64,000 bases of DNA from positions 6,681,698-6,745,697 of the forward strand of contig CM030934.1 of NCBI GenBank assembly GCA_018136815.1, given 5' to 3'. Source of the stretch: Isochrysis galbana (taxonomy: Eukaryota > Haptophyta > Isochrysidales > Isochrysidaceae). The notes beneath the pieces were generated by a model that ran no database searches, was not told the DNA's origin, and worked only from the letters and a program-made list of their open reading frames with translations. The translations under genes and the position numbers were made by a program. Of this stretch, positions 31,191 through 43,274 are shown in pieces. How positions within the stretch are numbered: position 1 is the first letter of the stretch; each line of letters starts with the position of its first letter.

Positions 31191-34100
31191 TCAGACCTCG
31201 TTCATCGCTTGACGCGCTCTCAATGCGGCACGGATCGCGGTGACCCACCGTTCAAGCTCGGCCACCGTCTCAGTTTCAATCTCGAGCCAGCGCGCCCCCG
31301 CCTCGCTGGATAGGCGCTGTGTGCTATGCGACCGGCCCACAGCACTCGCAGACGATGACCGTCGTTCATTCTCACGCGGAGCAATTATCAGCTGATACCG
31401 TCCAGGAGTGACGCCCGTGGCGCCTGGAGGGCGGACGCTCACATTGCCAATTCCAGATAGGGGCACCGAACCCTTCGGGTCCATGCCAGCATTGAACCCG
31501 GAAATGTCATCCCACCAGCGAAGCTCGAGAGGTGCTAGTGCAAAATATCGGCGCCGCCAAACCGGATTGATTTCCCCTTTCTTGTAGAGCCACCCACTCA
31601 CTCTCTCGGATACGGGGGGCCTTCGCGATGGCGATAACAGTCGTTGGGGACTAGGCAAGTCAGATGTGGGCAAACTGGAGGGTTTCTCCCGGATGCCTCC
31701 AGGTTGGCTACGCTCGGGTGTCCGGGGACCATGCAACGGCGCAATTGACGGTTGGACACCGCTCGTAGCGTCGAGGTGTGGGATAGATGGACTTTGGGTG
31801 ACGTTCTGAGTGATGACCGAAGGGTTGTTAGCTGATGGGCTCATTTCAACATCATGTGGCGATACGGATACCGAGATCCGTTGGGCTGAGGCCGCCTCAT
31901 CGACAATAGGGACTAGTGCAACTTGAGGAGCCTCACTAATTGTGAGAGAGGCGCCGGGTGTGCCAACAATATCGGCGCCACCAGTACATGCGATCGGCGT
32001 AGGGCATGAGGAAGGTAGAGGCGGACTATGCGCATGTTGTGACAGCGAGCACGTGCCTCTTGGAAGCGACAACATGTCGGAGATAGGCGGATCCTCAGCA
32101 GGACTGGACGCTATCTCTTGAGGCGTGGGACGATCTGTGGGAGCTACACTCACGGGTGCGGAGGCAGACATGGTGGGGTGGCCATCGCGGAAATAACGGC
32201 TTGGTGCAGGAGGCTCTTCGTCGCACGCAGCGTCGGGCCCAGAGATCGGGACCACGTCGGCGCCATAATTCTCTCTAGACGTGGTTGGTGCAGCAGCGTT
32301 GTCGCGCACAAGGGGCGGCAGCGTCGCTGGATGGAGCAGCGGAAGGGAAGGCTGGACAGCTAATTCTGTGAAGGAAGAGGAGCATGATGGGACGGGGTCC
32401 ACCGTAATGCTTCCCGGAGGGCGATAGCGAACTTCAACTTGACGCTCCCGTCCCGGCTGCGGGTCCGCATTGCTTTCTTCAGCCCGAGAATTGCTGTGGC
32501 TCTCGCGAGAGCGAGCGCGCTCAGGCCAGCCCTCATTGGCTGGGACTGGCGTTACCGACCTCGTCGAGAGCAGTCCAGAGGCACGTGCAGTAAGCCTAGA
32601 TGGCACGGCTACGCTGCTGGGAATCAATGAGGCGAGGGCCTCAGACATGCGCGCCTGGGCATCGACGAGCTGGATGAGTTGATCGCTTAGTGCCGCAAGT
32701 GCTGGGTCTTGTGAACCACCGCCCGAACCATCTTGCCCGCCCTGTTCACCCAGTGCATTGCCCCCCTCGTCGTCGCCGTCCCCATCGCCCCCCCCGACCG
32801 ATAGCGCTCGGTTGCGAGGGAAAAAGGAGGCGTCATCCTTTGCCATCAGCGCTGCGACATGCTGCTCCCATCCGTTGTACTCGGTTGGGTCTTTCTCCTT
32901 GAGATAAATAATCATGTGCAAGTACGCCCACATATTGTGCTCGTGCTTGACATGATGCTCAAAGCCAGGACCCTTGGTGTCGAGCGTGAAGCGATCAAGT
33001 CCGCAGATAAAGCAAATGTTTTCCATGTGGCTCTTCTTGGCAGCATGGACGGAGCGCAACTCGCCAAATGTGTCGATAATGATACCGAAGATCTGGGTAT
33101 TCAGAAGGGGAGGCCAGGGGAGGCGCAATCATGGCGGCGGGTCTGGTGTTGGGTGAGTGGGGAGGTGGTGGTGAGAATGGGAGTGGGGTAGGCGGAGAGT
33201 GGGTGCAGCTGCGATCGTAAGCGCCGGAACAACAACTGATCTTATAGCCCGCAGAAAAAAAGTGTGGCGGCAGGGCTGTCACGCACCACGTTGAGCAGAA
33301 TGGTGATGACGATTGCCCAAAACGAGAGTTGGTATGCGAAGCGAAAGGCATAACCGCTGATATCACCCGGCATTGCCGGGTCCATGAAGGAACCGATGTC
33401 GCCCGATCGGAGGCCCTCGTTCAGCGCATTCAGGAAACACGAGAACAGCGAGGTGCACATTGGAACGTCTTCGTCAGGATAATTGCCTAGGACGAAGACT
33501 TCGGCGGCCGAGGCGTAACCGACAACTGCAAAGAGGTAGATGATAATAGCTCCAAATAGAGCGGTCATAGCTATCGAGCGGCCGTTCAGTGTGACCGCCT
33601 TGAAGACGTTTTGCAAGTCGGCGCTCTTGTTGACAATATCGAGCAGGTGGACCGAGAACCACAATGGCGAAACCAAGAGGCCAAGGACGGATGCAAACGA
33701 GAGGCAAGCAAGCAGTGCAAGCTGCGCGTCGGCAAGTGCGTAATATGGAAGGATGAGATACCAGCTGGGATGCCAGCGCCGAAATGGTAGACCTAGAATT
33801 TCCTCGGCCCCATGACCAGTCGCAAGGCGGAAGCCTCGCCACACTCGGAGTGGGGCTCGATCGATAGCATAGATGGTGAATACAAGCACACATGCGCACA
33901 ACTGGAGGGAGCCCATCGCAGTGTTTGCAATGTTCTCCCAGAAGATGAGGTATTCGAGGTGCTCAGAAGCGTCGGGAGTCCAAGAAAAGCGGAGCATGAT
34001 GACGCAATTTTGAGCGAGGGCCAAATTGAGGACGAGGTTGTCTGCAACCGGCTTGTTACGCATCACGAGTTGCCACAAAGGGGAGCGCGCCAAACGTTGT

Positions 34101-37100
34101 TGGTGTTTCATCTCGCGCATCAATTCGTCCGAACGCTCGAAAAGCTCCTGGATCTGCTTTCCAGGAGTCTCGCGATCAACACCCCACAGCAGCTCCTGCT
34201 TCGACTCCTCTGTCAGCAGCAGGCAGAAATCGGGGATCCGGAAGTAGACGCGCTCGAGTTTACCAGTTGCATTGACGATCTCGCACCGGCCGATGAAACG
34301 CCCCATGCCTCGCACTGAGCTCTTGCTGTCCTTTCCCTCGGCGCCATCACCCCCGCTAAGCTTGTGCTCTTCCAGCCCGTCCCCGCCACTGAACATTTCA
34401 AGTGCCCCAGCAGGAACACCACGTGATAAGGACACTCCGCCGACTTGATTCACAGCTGCCTCCTCTTGATAATCATGCAAGTGGCGCAACAAGGTGTACA
34501 TGGCAAAACCGGACTCGAGCAATAGTGAGCATTCCTCCTCAGCCTCCTCCGCTGCTTCAGGTCTTACGGAAACTTGTGCGCTCTCCCACACGAACCCGGA
34601 CAGTGTGGACTTTTTCCGTACCTTGCCGCGCCGGAAGCTTTCGGCGGCAACCTCACCAATGCGCTCCAGGTCGAGCACTTGCAGCAAACGCATCTCTGCT
34701 TGACGACCCGATCCCTCGAGGAGTGCGAGGAGAAGCGTGGCCACCGCTACACGTAAAGTCGCTGCTCGTAGCGACTTGATGCTTGGACCATAGTCGAGCT
34801 TACATGCGAGCCGATCCAGAACCTCAGGTAGCTTCGATTCGATGAGCAACCTCGTATTCGCCCCAGATATGTTGCCTTGGATGAATTCGGTGAGGGCCGT
34901 GACGCACGCCGTAGCCTGATCAATGTTGTCTCCATCAAGCTCGGGCTCGAGCTCGGCCAGTAATGCATAGACCTCAGTGACGAGGTCAATCGGCTCGGCA
35001 GATGAGTCTGATCGACCGCCGCGAGGGTCGCGTAGATACTCCTGCAGGGGGGTGAAGTGGCCCTCACACATGAGCCGGAGGGCTTCTACCGTCTCTGCGA
35101 CGTATGCCGAGGTATCAAAGTCGCGCTCTATGTCGGCCTTCACGGCCGCCGCAGCGGCCGGTGAAAGGCCATCTACTTCGTCCAAGTAGCCCGCGCGTCG
35201 CTCGGCTTGCTGTGCCAAGAATAGCTTGCGTTCCGCGATCTCTTTGATGCCGCGTCTTAGGCGCGCCTTCACCTCTCCCATCCACGAGCCGTTGGATCCG
35301 TCGAAGGGCTCAATGCCCCCTACTGTGAGTGCGGTGTGCATGCAACGCTGAACATGTGTGTTGCCACCCACAAGCAAAGCAATGGTGAGCGTCATCCCAA
35401 GTCCGTACAGTTGTTTGTCCTCACACGCGCCCATCATGAGGCACACAGAACACGCACCCTCGTCGGCGAGCAAGACCTGTCGTCGTTGGCGACGCGCTTC
35501 CTGACCTGGCGGGAGCGTAAGCAGAGCGATAAGCACTCGCATGGATGCAACAGTAAGCGCACGATCCAAAGGCATCTCTGCGGTGACCCGACCTCTCAGA
35601 AGTTGCTGAAGAAGATTGCGTGTGTAAGCCGCATCGGTAGCCCCGCGAATGGCTGTAGCTGCTCTCCCATCTGCTACCCCCACAGCTGCTGCACGTCCCG
35701 CAGCCGAGGCATCACGTCGCGAGGAGTACTTTCGCCGCCGCCCGGTTAGCTTGGCCTCTCGAGCATCACACTCTGCGTCGAGTCCCATTGCGAAAATGTC
35801 AACTAGAGACGTGAACTCTGTCTCAGGATGCACAATAAGGTCATAGCTATTCAGGAACTCGGGCAGGCGCTCTTGAGGATGTCCGGTGGCAGCAGAAGAG
35901 AGCAAGGATTTTCCGGCCGGGACGATGGTTGATTTTGTCGTTTTGCCCGGTTCCGTACTGGTGTCTACGTCCGCAAGGACACGCCGTGCCACCGATTCCT
36001 TGAGTAACCCAGCATCGTACAGGGCCCTAATGCATTTACCGATGGGCGCGGCCGGCAGAACCTCTTCTTGCCCAAGGGCCTCTTGCTGGAGTTCGAGCAG
36101 TGCATCCCCGACTTGTCCACCTAGAGCACGTAGCTCAGCGGCAGCCTCGTCGGCCGCTGCGCGGCGCGTGGAGAAGTGCTCGCGGAAGTATTCGGAAAGT
36201 GTGGGCAGGACGTCATAGCAAAAATATGACGCGCGTGCCCGCGCTTCTGGCTCGTCCGCAAGATTCAAGAAAGGCAGCTCGTCCACAAAGGAAGATAGCT
36301 CCCCCGACAACGCCGCGATCAGCTGTGGTAGGTCGTCGCTAGTTGCGACCTCGCGCACAGGCTTCTCGGTGCGCAGAAAGGCCTCAAAGAAAAGGCGTAC
36401 ATAGTTGCCGCGCAGGGCTATTGGAAGATCGGCGATGAGTAGATTTTCAACCAGCTCGGGGAGAGGAACGAATTCGCGCATCATCCCCTCGACGGCGGCG
36501 TTCTCACCAATGGTGATGGTGGCGAGCAGCCCAACGAGCTCGATGTGATACGCGAGCCGCCCGCGCGGATTTTCGATGTGGTCGTTGGCGGCGATAAGTG
36601 CCGCGCGTTCTGTGCGACCACCAACGCCCGAGAAAAGCAAGAGGGCTCGCTCGTTATCAGCCAAGGTCTGCAAGATCAACGCCTGATTGCGCTTTATGGG
36701 CACACCGCCAGGTAAACAGAGGAGGGAGAGGAAGCGGAGAAAGCGTGGAGCGTGTTCTTGCGCAGCCAGGCGAACGAAGTGCCGGATGGTGTCGGGCGAC
36801 ACCAATCCGCAGGCGGCACGGTTATCGCGCAGAGTTGCCGAAATGGTTCCAGTTGGCGAGATGTCATATGCGACGAGCTTTTTCTGGACATGTGCGACGA
36901 ACGTAGGGATGGAGGGCACCAATTCAGCCTGCAACTGGGGGAATCCGGATACCATCGCCTTAATCAGCCGATACGCGCCACGAATCACCGCGCGAGTGTT
37001 GTACTCCGCAGGTAAAGGCTCGTCTGCGACTGGCAGCGCTAGCAACTTCAGCGCCAACTTGTGCGCACCCATATTCCGAAGCAACACCTGAGGTAATTAC

Positions 37101-40100
37101 ATGGAAAGGAAAGGGTGGATCGCCTTCACCACATCCGTGCTTTGATTCATGCGCTGAGCTGAAAAGCAATGGCTTCATGTTTCCCTCTGACACGGAGAAA
37201 TCGGAACCTCATCCACCCACGCTGCATGCCATTCTCGGCGTTGCTTGCCGTAACCCTAACCACACCTGCATGTCGAAATTATAACCCGCTGAATGGCAGA
37301 GCAACATCAACCACACTTCCCCAGAGCCTCCTGGTCGCAACTCTGTAGGCGTTGGCACGCCTCGTTCCAAAGCCAGGCGCTTGTCGAGCATGACGATCGC
37401 GCCGTCCGTGCCGTCTGTCTCGGGAGTTTGGACTGCTCGCACCGTGTACATGAGGCCTTCAATCTGCAGTCGGTCGCCTTGCCGTGGCGGGCGCGTGTGA
37501 TCAAGCTTGGTCATGAACAAGCGGTCCGAGCCGAGCTTCGCACGTGCCCGCCCGATCAGCAAAAGATAGATGCCCTGGGTATGGTCAGTCGAAGTGTGCA
37601 TCCCCGACCGCGACGTCCCCGAACGACCAGTGCGGTTGGTGCGTGAGTTCGACGCGACGCCTGCAGAGCGCCGCCCGACCGAGGCCATGCCGACTGAACA
37701 CATCTCAGCTGTCGGCTCGTCGGTTTCTTCTGAACAGAAAGAGACCAACTGACCGAGCAGCAGCAACGCCTGGTAAGGCTCATCGTCAAAGAGCTGTCGT
37801 CGTGACGCGAGCAGGCCGAGTTTCCGAAGCACCTCGTCGAACGTGCCGTACACTTGCACCATCTCTGGCTTGACCAAGAGCTGCGTTTTCTCTACAACGG
37901 CGCGCAGACTCCTCCGCTGTTCATACTCGCAGACTAACAGCCCCAAAGCCGCCGAGACGAGTGGCTGGTGGTCGTAGAAGGTGAGATCCATCAGTATGGG
38001 CACCAACATGCCGTCAGTGTCATAAACAAGAATCTGCCATAAGCCGTCGAAGCACGCTCTACGTTCCCGCACCACACTGCGTGCTAGCGCTTGGCTACCA
38101 CCGTCATGGATCGTCAAAGAAGGCTCGTCCAAGGAATCCTCATCGAGCCGGGTGTATGCCGTGCCGGACGACGCACCAAATTTCTGGCTGATCGTAGAAG
38201 AAGTCGCCAACCCTATGGCGGTCTGCTTCGCTGAATCAACGCGGCCGACGCGGAAGATGTGATATCTCGACGACGGTGAGTTTGAATTCACCCATGAGCC
38301 AATGTCCCATTCGTTTCGGAAATGAGCGAGCAATTGTGAGAGGCGCAAATCGAGGCGAACGTCACTGAGAAGGCTGAGGATGCGGCACAAAATCAGCTTA
38401 CACTCCATGATGACGAGAGTGTCGAGACTGACAGTGCGTCTTGGCACGTAGCGAGCAGATGAGTCGTCGAGCAAACCTTCGGTCCCATCGACCACGTCCT
38501 GAGAGCACGGGCCATGGGCGGTCACCCACATACTGAACTCTGCATGTGGCGTACCTCTACGAGGAAGTTGAGCGTGAGGGGTACTGGCGGGCGGGGGCGG
38601 CTGAACGATGGCCTTGACATAACTAGCCAAGAGATCGATGGCGCGCCGCTCCGCTGGGTGGCCATTGGCGGGAGAAGGCGAGCTTTGCCAAATAGTTAGT
38701 GGGAAAGGTATCCACACCTGCCTGCCATCCAAAAGCGCAAGAAGCCTCGGTAGCACAGGTTCTACGTCGGTGGCGCGATAGAATCCGTGTACAAGAAGCT
38801 CGTGAAAAAGTTTTAGAAGCTGCAGCACCATGCGATTCTCTTGGATTTGCCGGGCGTCTTGCGCTTCGTATTGGCGTAAAAAGGCAAGCATAAACACCTT
38901 CAGGCTATCGAAACGTTTCCAATCGATGTCCAGCACCGTGGTCAGACGCGACGAAAGAGCACCGCTCTGCGCCGCGGGGAGGACATTCGCCCAAATGCGA
39001 ACCTGTGCACGCAAGGACGCGATGTGGTCACTGTGGATGAGGCGCGCATAACGTCGCGGCTTCAAACTGGACGGAGGCAATCGCACGCGTGACCAGCTAA
39101 CTGATGGCGCGTGCACTCCGCGCGGGATGAGTTGCACATTTGGCTATTGGCTATTGGGGGAAGGAGAGGGAACGGGATCCTGCATGTCAGCACGCGTGGG
39201 CTCACGAGAGAGGGTAGAATTACCGTCTTCACGCGGGCCATCAATTGATGGGGCTCGGTGTCCACGTACAGGCAGCGAATGACGGCCGCAGCAGCAGCAC
39301 TAATGCCGAGATGAGAAGAGTGCAGCTCCTTGGAGGCCACAGTGGCAACCAACAGATCATACGGAAGCCGCTCTCGTAGAAGCGGCGCATTCCGCAGGTT
39401 GCGGCCCGTAGCGAGCGCGGCGCACAACTCAAGACTCTTCTCCAAATATGCAGCAGCCTCTTCGTCGACCGTGTCTAGCCACTCGTTTAGCTTAATAGGG
39501 CACTGCTCGTTGAGCCCATCGAAATATTTGCCGTTGCCGGAGACGAGGACTTGCACCGGGTTGCGTGGATCGATGCTGAGCGTTGGAAGAAGCTCAGGCG
39601 CGTCGCGAAGCAACGCTTCAGCGACGCGCCACTGATTGTGACGGATCGCACTGCCGTGACATTGGCAGAGCGCGACGAGAAAAGCAAGGAATTTGGCCTC
39701 GCGGCCAGCGGTGCGAATCAAGGAAACAAATTTGTACACATGCGCATCCTCTACCTGAGAATGGCGAGCGGAGAGAAGCAATGATGATGTGAGTGACGTC
39801 TTCCGCCCCAGCAGACGTGAGAAAGGCTAGAAGGTGGCGCAGATGCCCACTATTTTGAAGGGATTCTGGCACCTTGAGTAGCTGTGCTTCATTGTCCACG
39901 AAGACCTGAGTGAGCGTGTCCGCTGCACGAATGCCTAGGCCTAGAAGCTCTTGTAGTTGTGGGACGAAGCGTAGCGCAGCTGCCTTGTTCGCGTTGTGTT
40001 CGCGCAGGACGTGGCGCGCGAGCAACATGCAGAGTGTGCCGGCTCTCCAAATCGGAGAACGTTTCGATTGGCCCTCACCGGAGAGCTCCGACCTTTCGAA

Positions 40101-42110
40101 AATGGAGGAGCGAAGGGGCGCTGCGATCGCTTCAAGTGCAAGGTCGAGCACTTGCAACTCTCGCAGGAGCAGCTGACGGTGAGCATGCGGCAATCCTTCG
40201 CGAGTATATGGATTGGGATTGTCGCTCCGTGTGACAAAGATGATGAGCTCCGACAACGCAGCTAGCAGCGGCGAGAAATCAATCTGTGAGCGAACGGGCA
40301 ACGGCAGTGGCGGCGAGCCGCGAGTGCCAATTGTGGTTCCTGACGTGGCACTTGCTCTCCGAGGGTCGTGGAATCGAGCAATAAACTGACAAATCGGAGA
40401 ACGCCATGCCAGCGCTCTCGTCAGGTCCGTGTATTGATCCGCTCCAACAGGCGTCAAGCCGAAGACGTCTTCATCGTAGAGCGTACGAGTCGCCACCAAC
40501 CGGCCACACCAGCCGACTGCTGGACCCGCCGCTTCCGCAGCGACCTGTGCGCGAGCCAGATCTTCGAGCGAGTGGGCGCCACTAACACCTGCTTGCGCTT
40601 CGCCACCCGCTGTAACGCTCGCCGACGCAGGAGGCCTCGAGCGCTTAGCTGCCGGGATTGTGCAAGCAAGTGGCGAAGACGTGGTGGGCGGCGTTCCACC
40701 TCTCCTCGAGCTAGATGCCGGTAGACCAGCTACTCCGTCGATAGGAAAAGTAGTGACTCCTGTCCCAACCCCCGTTGCGCATGCCCGGCGCAACGGACTG
40801 CCACGTGCTGACCTGTTGCTGCGTCCAGACGGCGAAGCCTCTCGAGAGCTACCGCCGCCAGCATCGCCGTCGTTGTGCCCACCAAAGATGTTGGCCGATG
40901 CGTCGGCACGCTCGAAGCCTTTCGAGTTGAAGTGCAACCAGCGGCCAGTCGCCACGTGTCGCAAGCGGAAGAACGCGTCGAGACGAACGAGAGTGTCGCG
41001 CTGTTGATACTGAGGACACAGCTCGAAGAGGCACGTAGTATCGGATGCATCAATCTGGGCCAGCACTACACGTAGAGCGACATCGTCATCGTTACTATCA
41101 GTATCGCCATATTCAGCCTCCCACTCTTCACATGCCTCCTCGATCTCGTCCACCTCATCGGACACCGTCAGAGTGAGATTCGAGGCGGTGTGCACGATAC
41201 GAAATCGTCCAGACCACACGCATGGTCCGCCATCCGTCACATCCGCCTTATGCACCTCCCACATTGTATCACAGGAGGCTGGGACGTGCGTGTCCTCTCG
41301 GGCAACAAGCACCGGCATGCCCAAGATCGCACGTGCTAACGCGTTCCCCATGTACCCATCCGCTTCTTTGTGCATCATCCGGATCGGTGCACCACCCATG
41401 AGCGACGGCGTCGTCCCGAGCGATTGGGCCCCGCCATCGGCTGGTGGGGGCTCATGGCATCGGTATAAGCTGATCTTGATGGAGCTAGGCTCGGCCGCGG
41501 CAGATACCTCGCGACGGCCGTCTGGGAGCTTGCCCAAGCGCTCGACGCGTAGCTTCAAACCGGTGGCCACGTGCTCCAGGACTGCGGGGTCTCCCAGCCG
41601 CACACGCTCGCCTTCACTGTGTATCCTCAGCCGAGGCATCACACGGAACCATGCGGCTTCGGCCGCATCGGGCTCGATGGTCGCTCGCCGAGCGTCTTTT
41701 GAGACGTGCGCTGTGTGCCGGGTGACTGCGAGCATCAGCTTGGTCCGCGCATGCTGCAGCTGTATCATGTGCCCGTACCGGACCTCGCGGCCGATTGAGC
41801 GCTCGAAGGCGGACTCGTTGGCGAGGAGCTCGCGGTCGCGCTCCTCGAAGAGCCTGCGGTGCTCTGGCTCTGCCGCCAGCTCAATAGCTGGCCTGCCCTC
41901 TGACTCGACGAGACCGCGAATATTCTTAGCGGCTGAGTAGTTTTGCTGCTGCTGCACTAGGAAGACGGACTCGCTGGCGAATGAAGTGGAGAGGGGTCCT
42001 GCCTCGCGTGCGCCAAGCTGGACGCCCCCGCCCGCCAGCACGCCCAGGGCCATCCCCTCGCCCTCGCCCTCAGAGATGAACACAAGGTCGCCGATGTGGA
42101 GAGTGCCCAT
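31191..42110 (-). CDS. Inositol 1,4,5-trisphosphate receptor with C-terminal PH domain
   Basis: A ligand-gated Ca2+ release channel, expected in the ER or a related store. Proposed exons: 42110-39798, 39754-39206, 39143-37266, 37087-33287, 33092-31191 (about 3480 aa; the animal protein is ~2750). The N-terminal suppressor/MIR region starts LHIGDLVF and has YGHMIQLQH. RIH-type helical repeats follow, then an RIH-associated segment (TALTEFIQGN, ~2310), a six-helix channel (~2590-2850) and IFGIIIDTF. The C-terminal linker holds the family's zinc site (CFICGL, then HH..HEH) and EHNMWAYL. A Ser/Pro-rich region and a PH domain (~3343-3470: GWLYKKG, WRRRYFAL, final helix with LERWVTAIRAAL) close the same exon. 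The pore loop reads GLRSGDIGS where animals have GGGVGD. Introns of 43 and 62 nt are tentative; the others (178, 194 nt) are well supported. Confidence 0.9.
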
Positions 42111-42114
42111 CGCG

Positions 42115-42420
42115 GCCGTCGGTGGGAAGAGAGGGGGAAATAAACTGAGGAAGGTGTATGGAGGCGAGGCGTAGCCGAAGGGAGGTAAAAGAGAATGGAA
42201 TGGAGGGAGCGGAAGGGAGACGGTGAAAGAGGTGCACCGCAGCGAGCGAAGAGGAGAGAGAGGGGGGGAGAAAGGGGGGGGGGGGAGAGAGGGTGGGAGG
42301 CAAGCGAAAGAGAGGTGGGCTTGGGAGAGAGAGATTGCCGCAGAGAAGAGAGCGAGTGGGGCGGGAGAGAGGGAGAGAGAAAAGAGAGGCAGAGAGCGAC
42401 GGATAGAGCGCGACGGAGCA
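42115..42420 (-). promoter_or_regulatory. CT-rich leader upstream of the IP3 receptor gene
   Basis: Plus-strand GAGAGAGAGG-type sequence, so (CT)n on the coding strand, directly 5' of the ATG at 42110. A G run lies at ~42276-42284. Probable promoter or 5' leader. Confidence 0.5.
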
Positions 42421-42504
42421 AGAGTGCGGCGCGACCGGCGAGGGTCGCGTAGATACTTGATTACCGAAGAAGTAGCATATATTTACAGGAGTACTTCTCC
42501 TCCG

Positions 42505-42650
42505 TTGGAAATTGTAGTCTTGTAAGAGGTCTTGTTGGCTAGCACCCCCAGCCACAGACACCGGACGAGCGGACGAAGGCGCACCGTTGCCCATGAGGCA
42601 CGGTCCCTCAACACTAGGATTAAAGGACAACCAGAAAGCTCTGACACTCC
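42505..42650 (-). repeat. Family B dispersed repeat, minus orientation
   Basis: It contains TCTTGTTGGCTAGCA, CACCGGACGAGC, a shortened centre and CTCAACACTAGGATTAAA, the reverse of other family B copies. Confidence 0.6.
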
Positions 42651-42737
42651 CCCATCGCCATCGCCGAAGGCGAATCCCTCTTTCCCATGCCCATGCGACG
42701 TCATTCCCAATGAAAGATACACGCATACGCCAAGGCT

Positions 42738-42880
42738 GAAAAAAAACTTTAATGTTCTCGCCGCGCGCGCGACCCTGCACATCGTCCATACAGCCACGCC
42801 CGCTTCCATCACCCCTTATCCCCCCTCCACCTGCCTTGCGGCTCGTCCCCTCGTGCGCTACCTGGGGGCTTGGGTGCCCG
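42738..42880 (-). mobile_element. LINE-type 3' tail copy (family A), minus orientation
   Basis: AAAAAAAACTTTAATGTTCT, CGCCGCGCGCG and GCAGCCACG-like sequence, then CACCTGCCTTGCGGCTCGTC, closely match 2606-2735. Confidence 0.65.
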
Positions 42881-43274
42881 GCGCGCGCGCGGGGCGCCGC
42901 TCCTGCGGCCAAAGCCACGGCAGTGGTAGTCTGGCCCTCTGACTCTGCGGCATCACTCATGCCAGAGCTCTCCCAGCAGCCTCAAAGAGGGGCCGAAGGA
43001 CTGCAGCGCCAGGAGTTGGAGTTGGGCACGCGCCAGGAATTGGGTAGACACGGAGTAGTGATAAATAATCACTTATTCGTATGATCGATCCATCGATCCA
43101 TCACGATAGGATGACAGGGAGAGGAGGAAAGAGAAGAGTTAACATAAAGTTAAAAAGTTGTTGTCTTCTCGAGCGCGGGCGGGGAAGGGGGGGGGGGTTG
43201 AAGCATGAGGGAGGCCCACGGCGCGGCTGGTAGGGCCTGCGCGGATGGCGGCGATGGCGGGGCACGCGCCCGCT
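42881..43274. other. Intergenic, 3' of the PqiA-like gene
   Basis: GC-rich repeat-like stretch, then an AT-richer part with GATCGATCCATCGATCCATC near 43082. No gene recognised. Confidence 0.4.
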
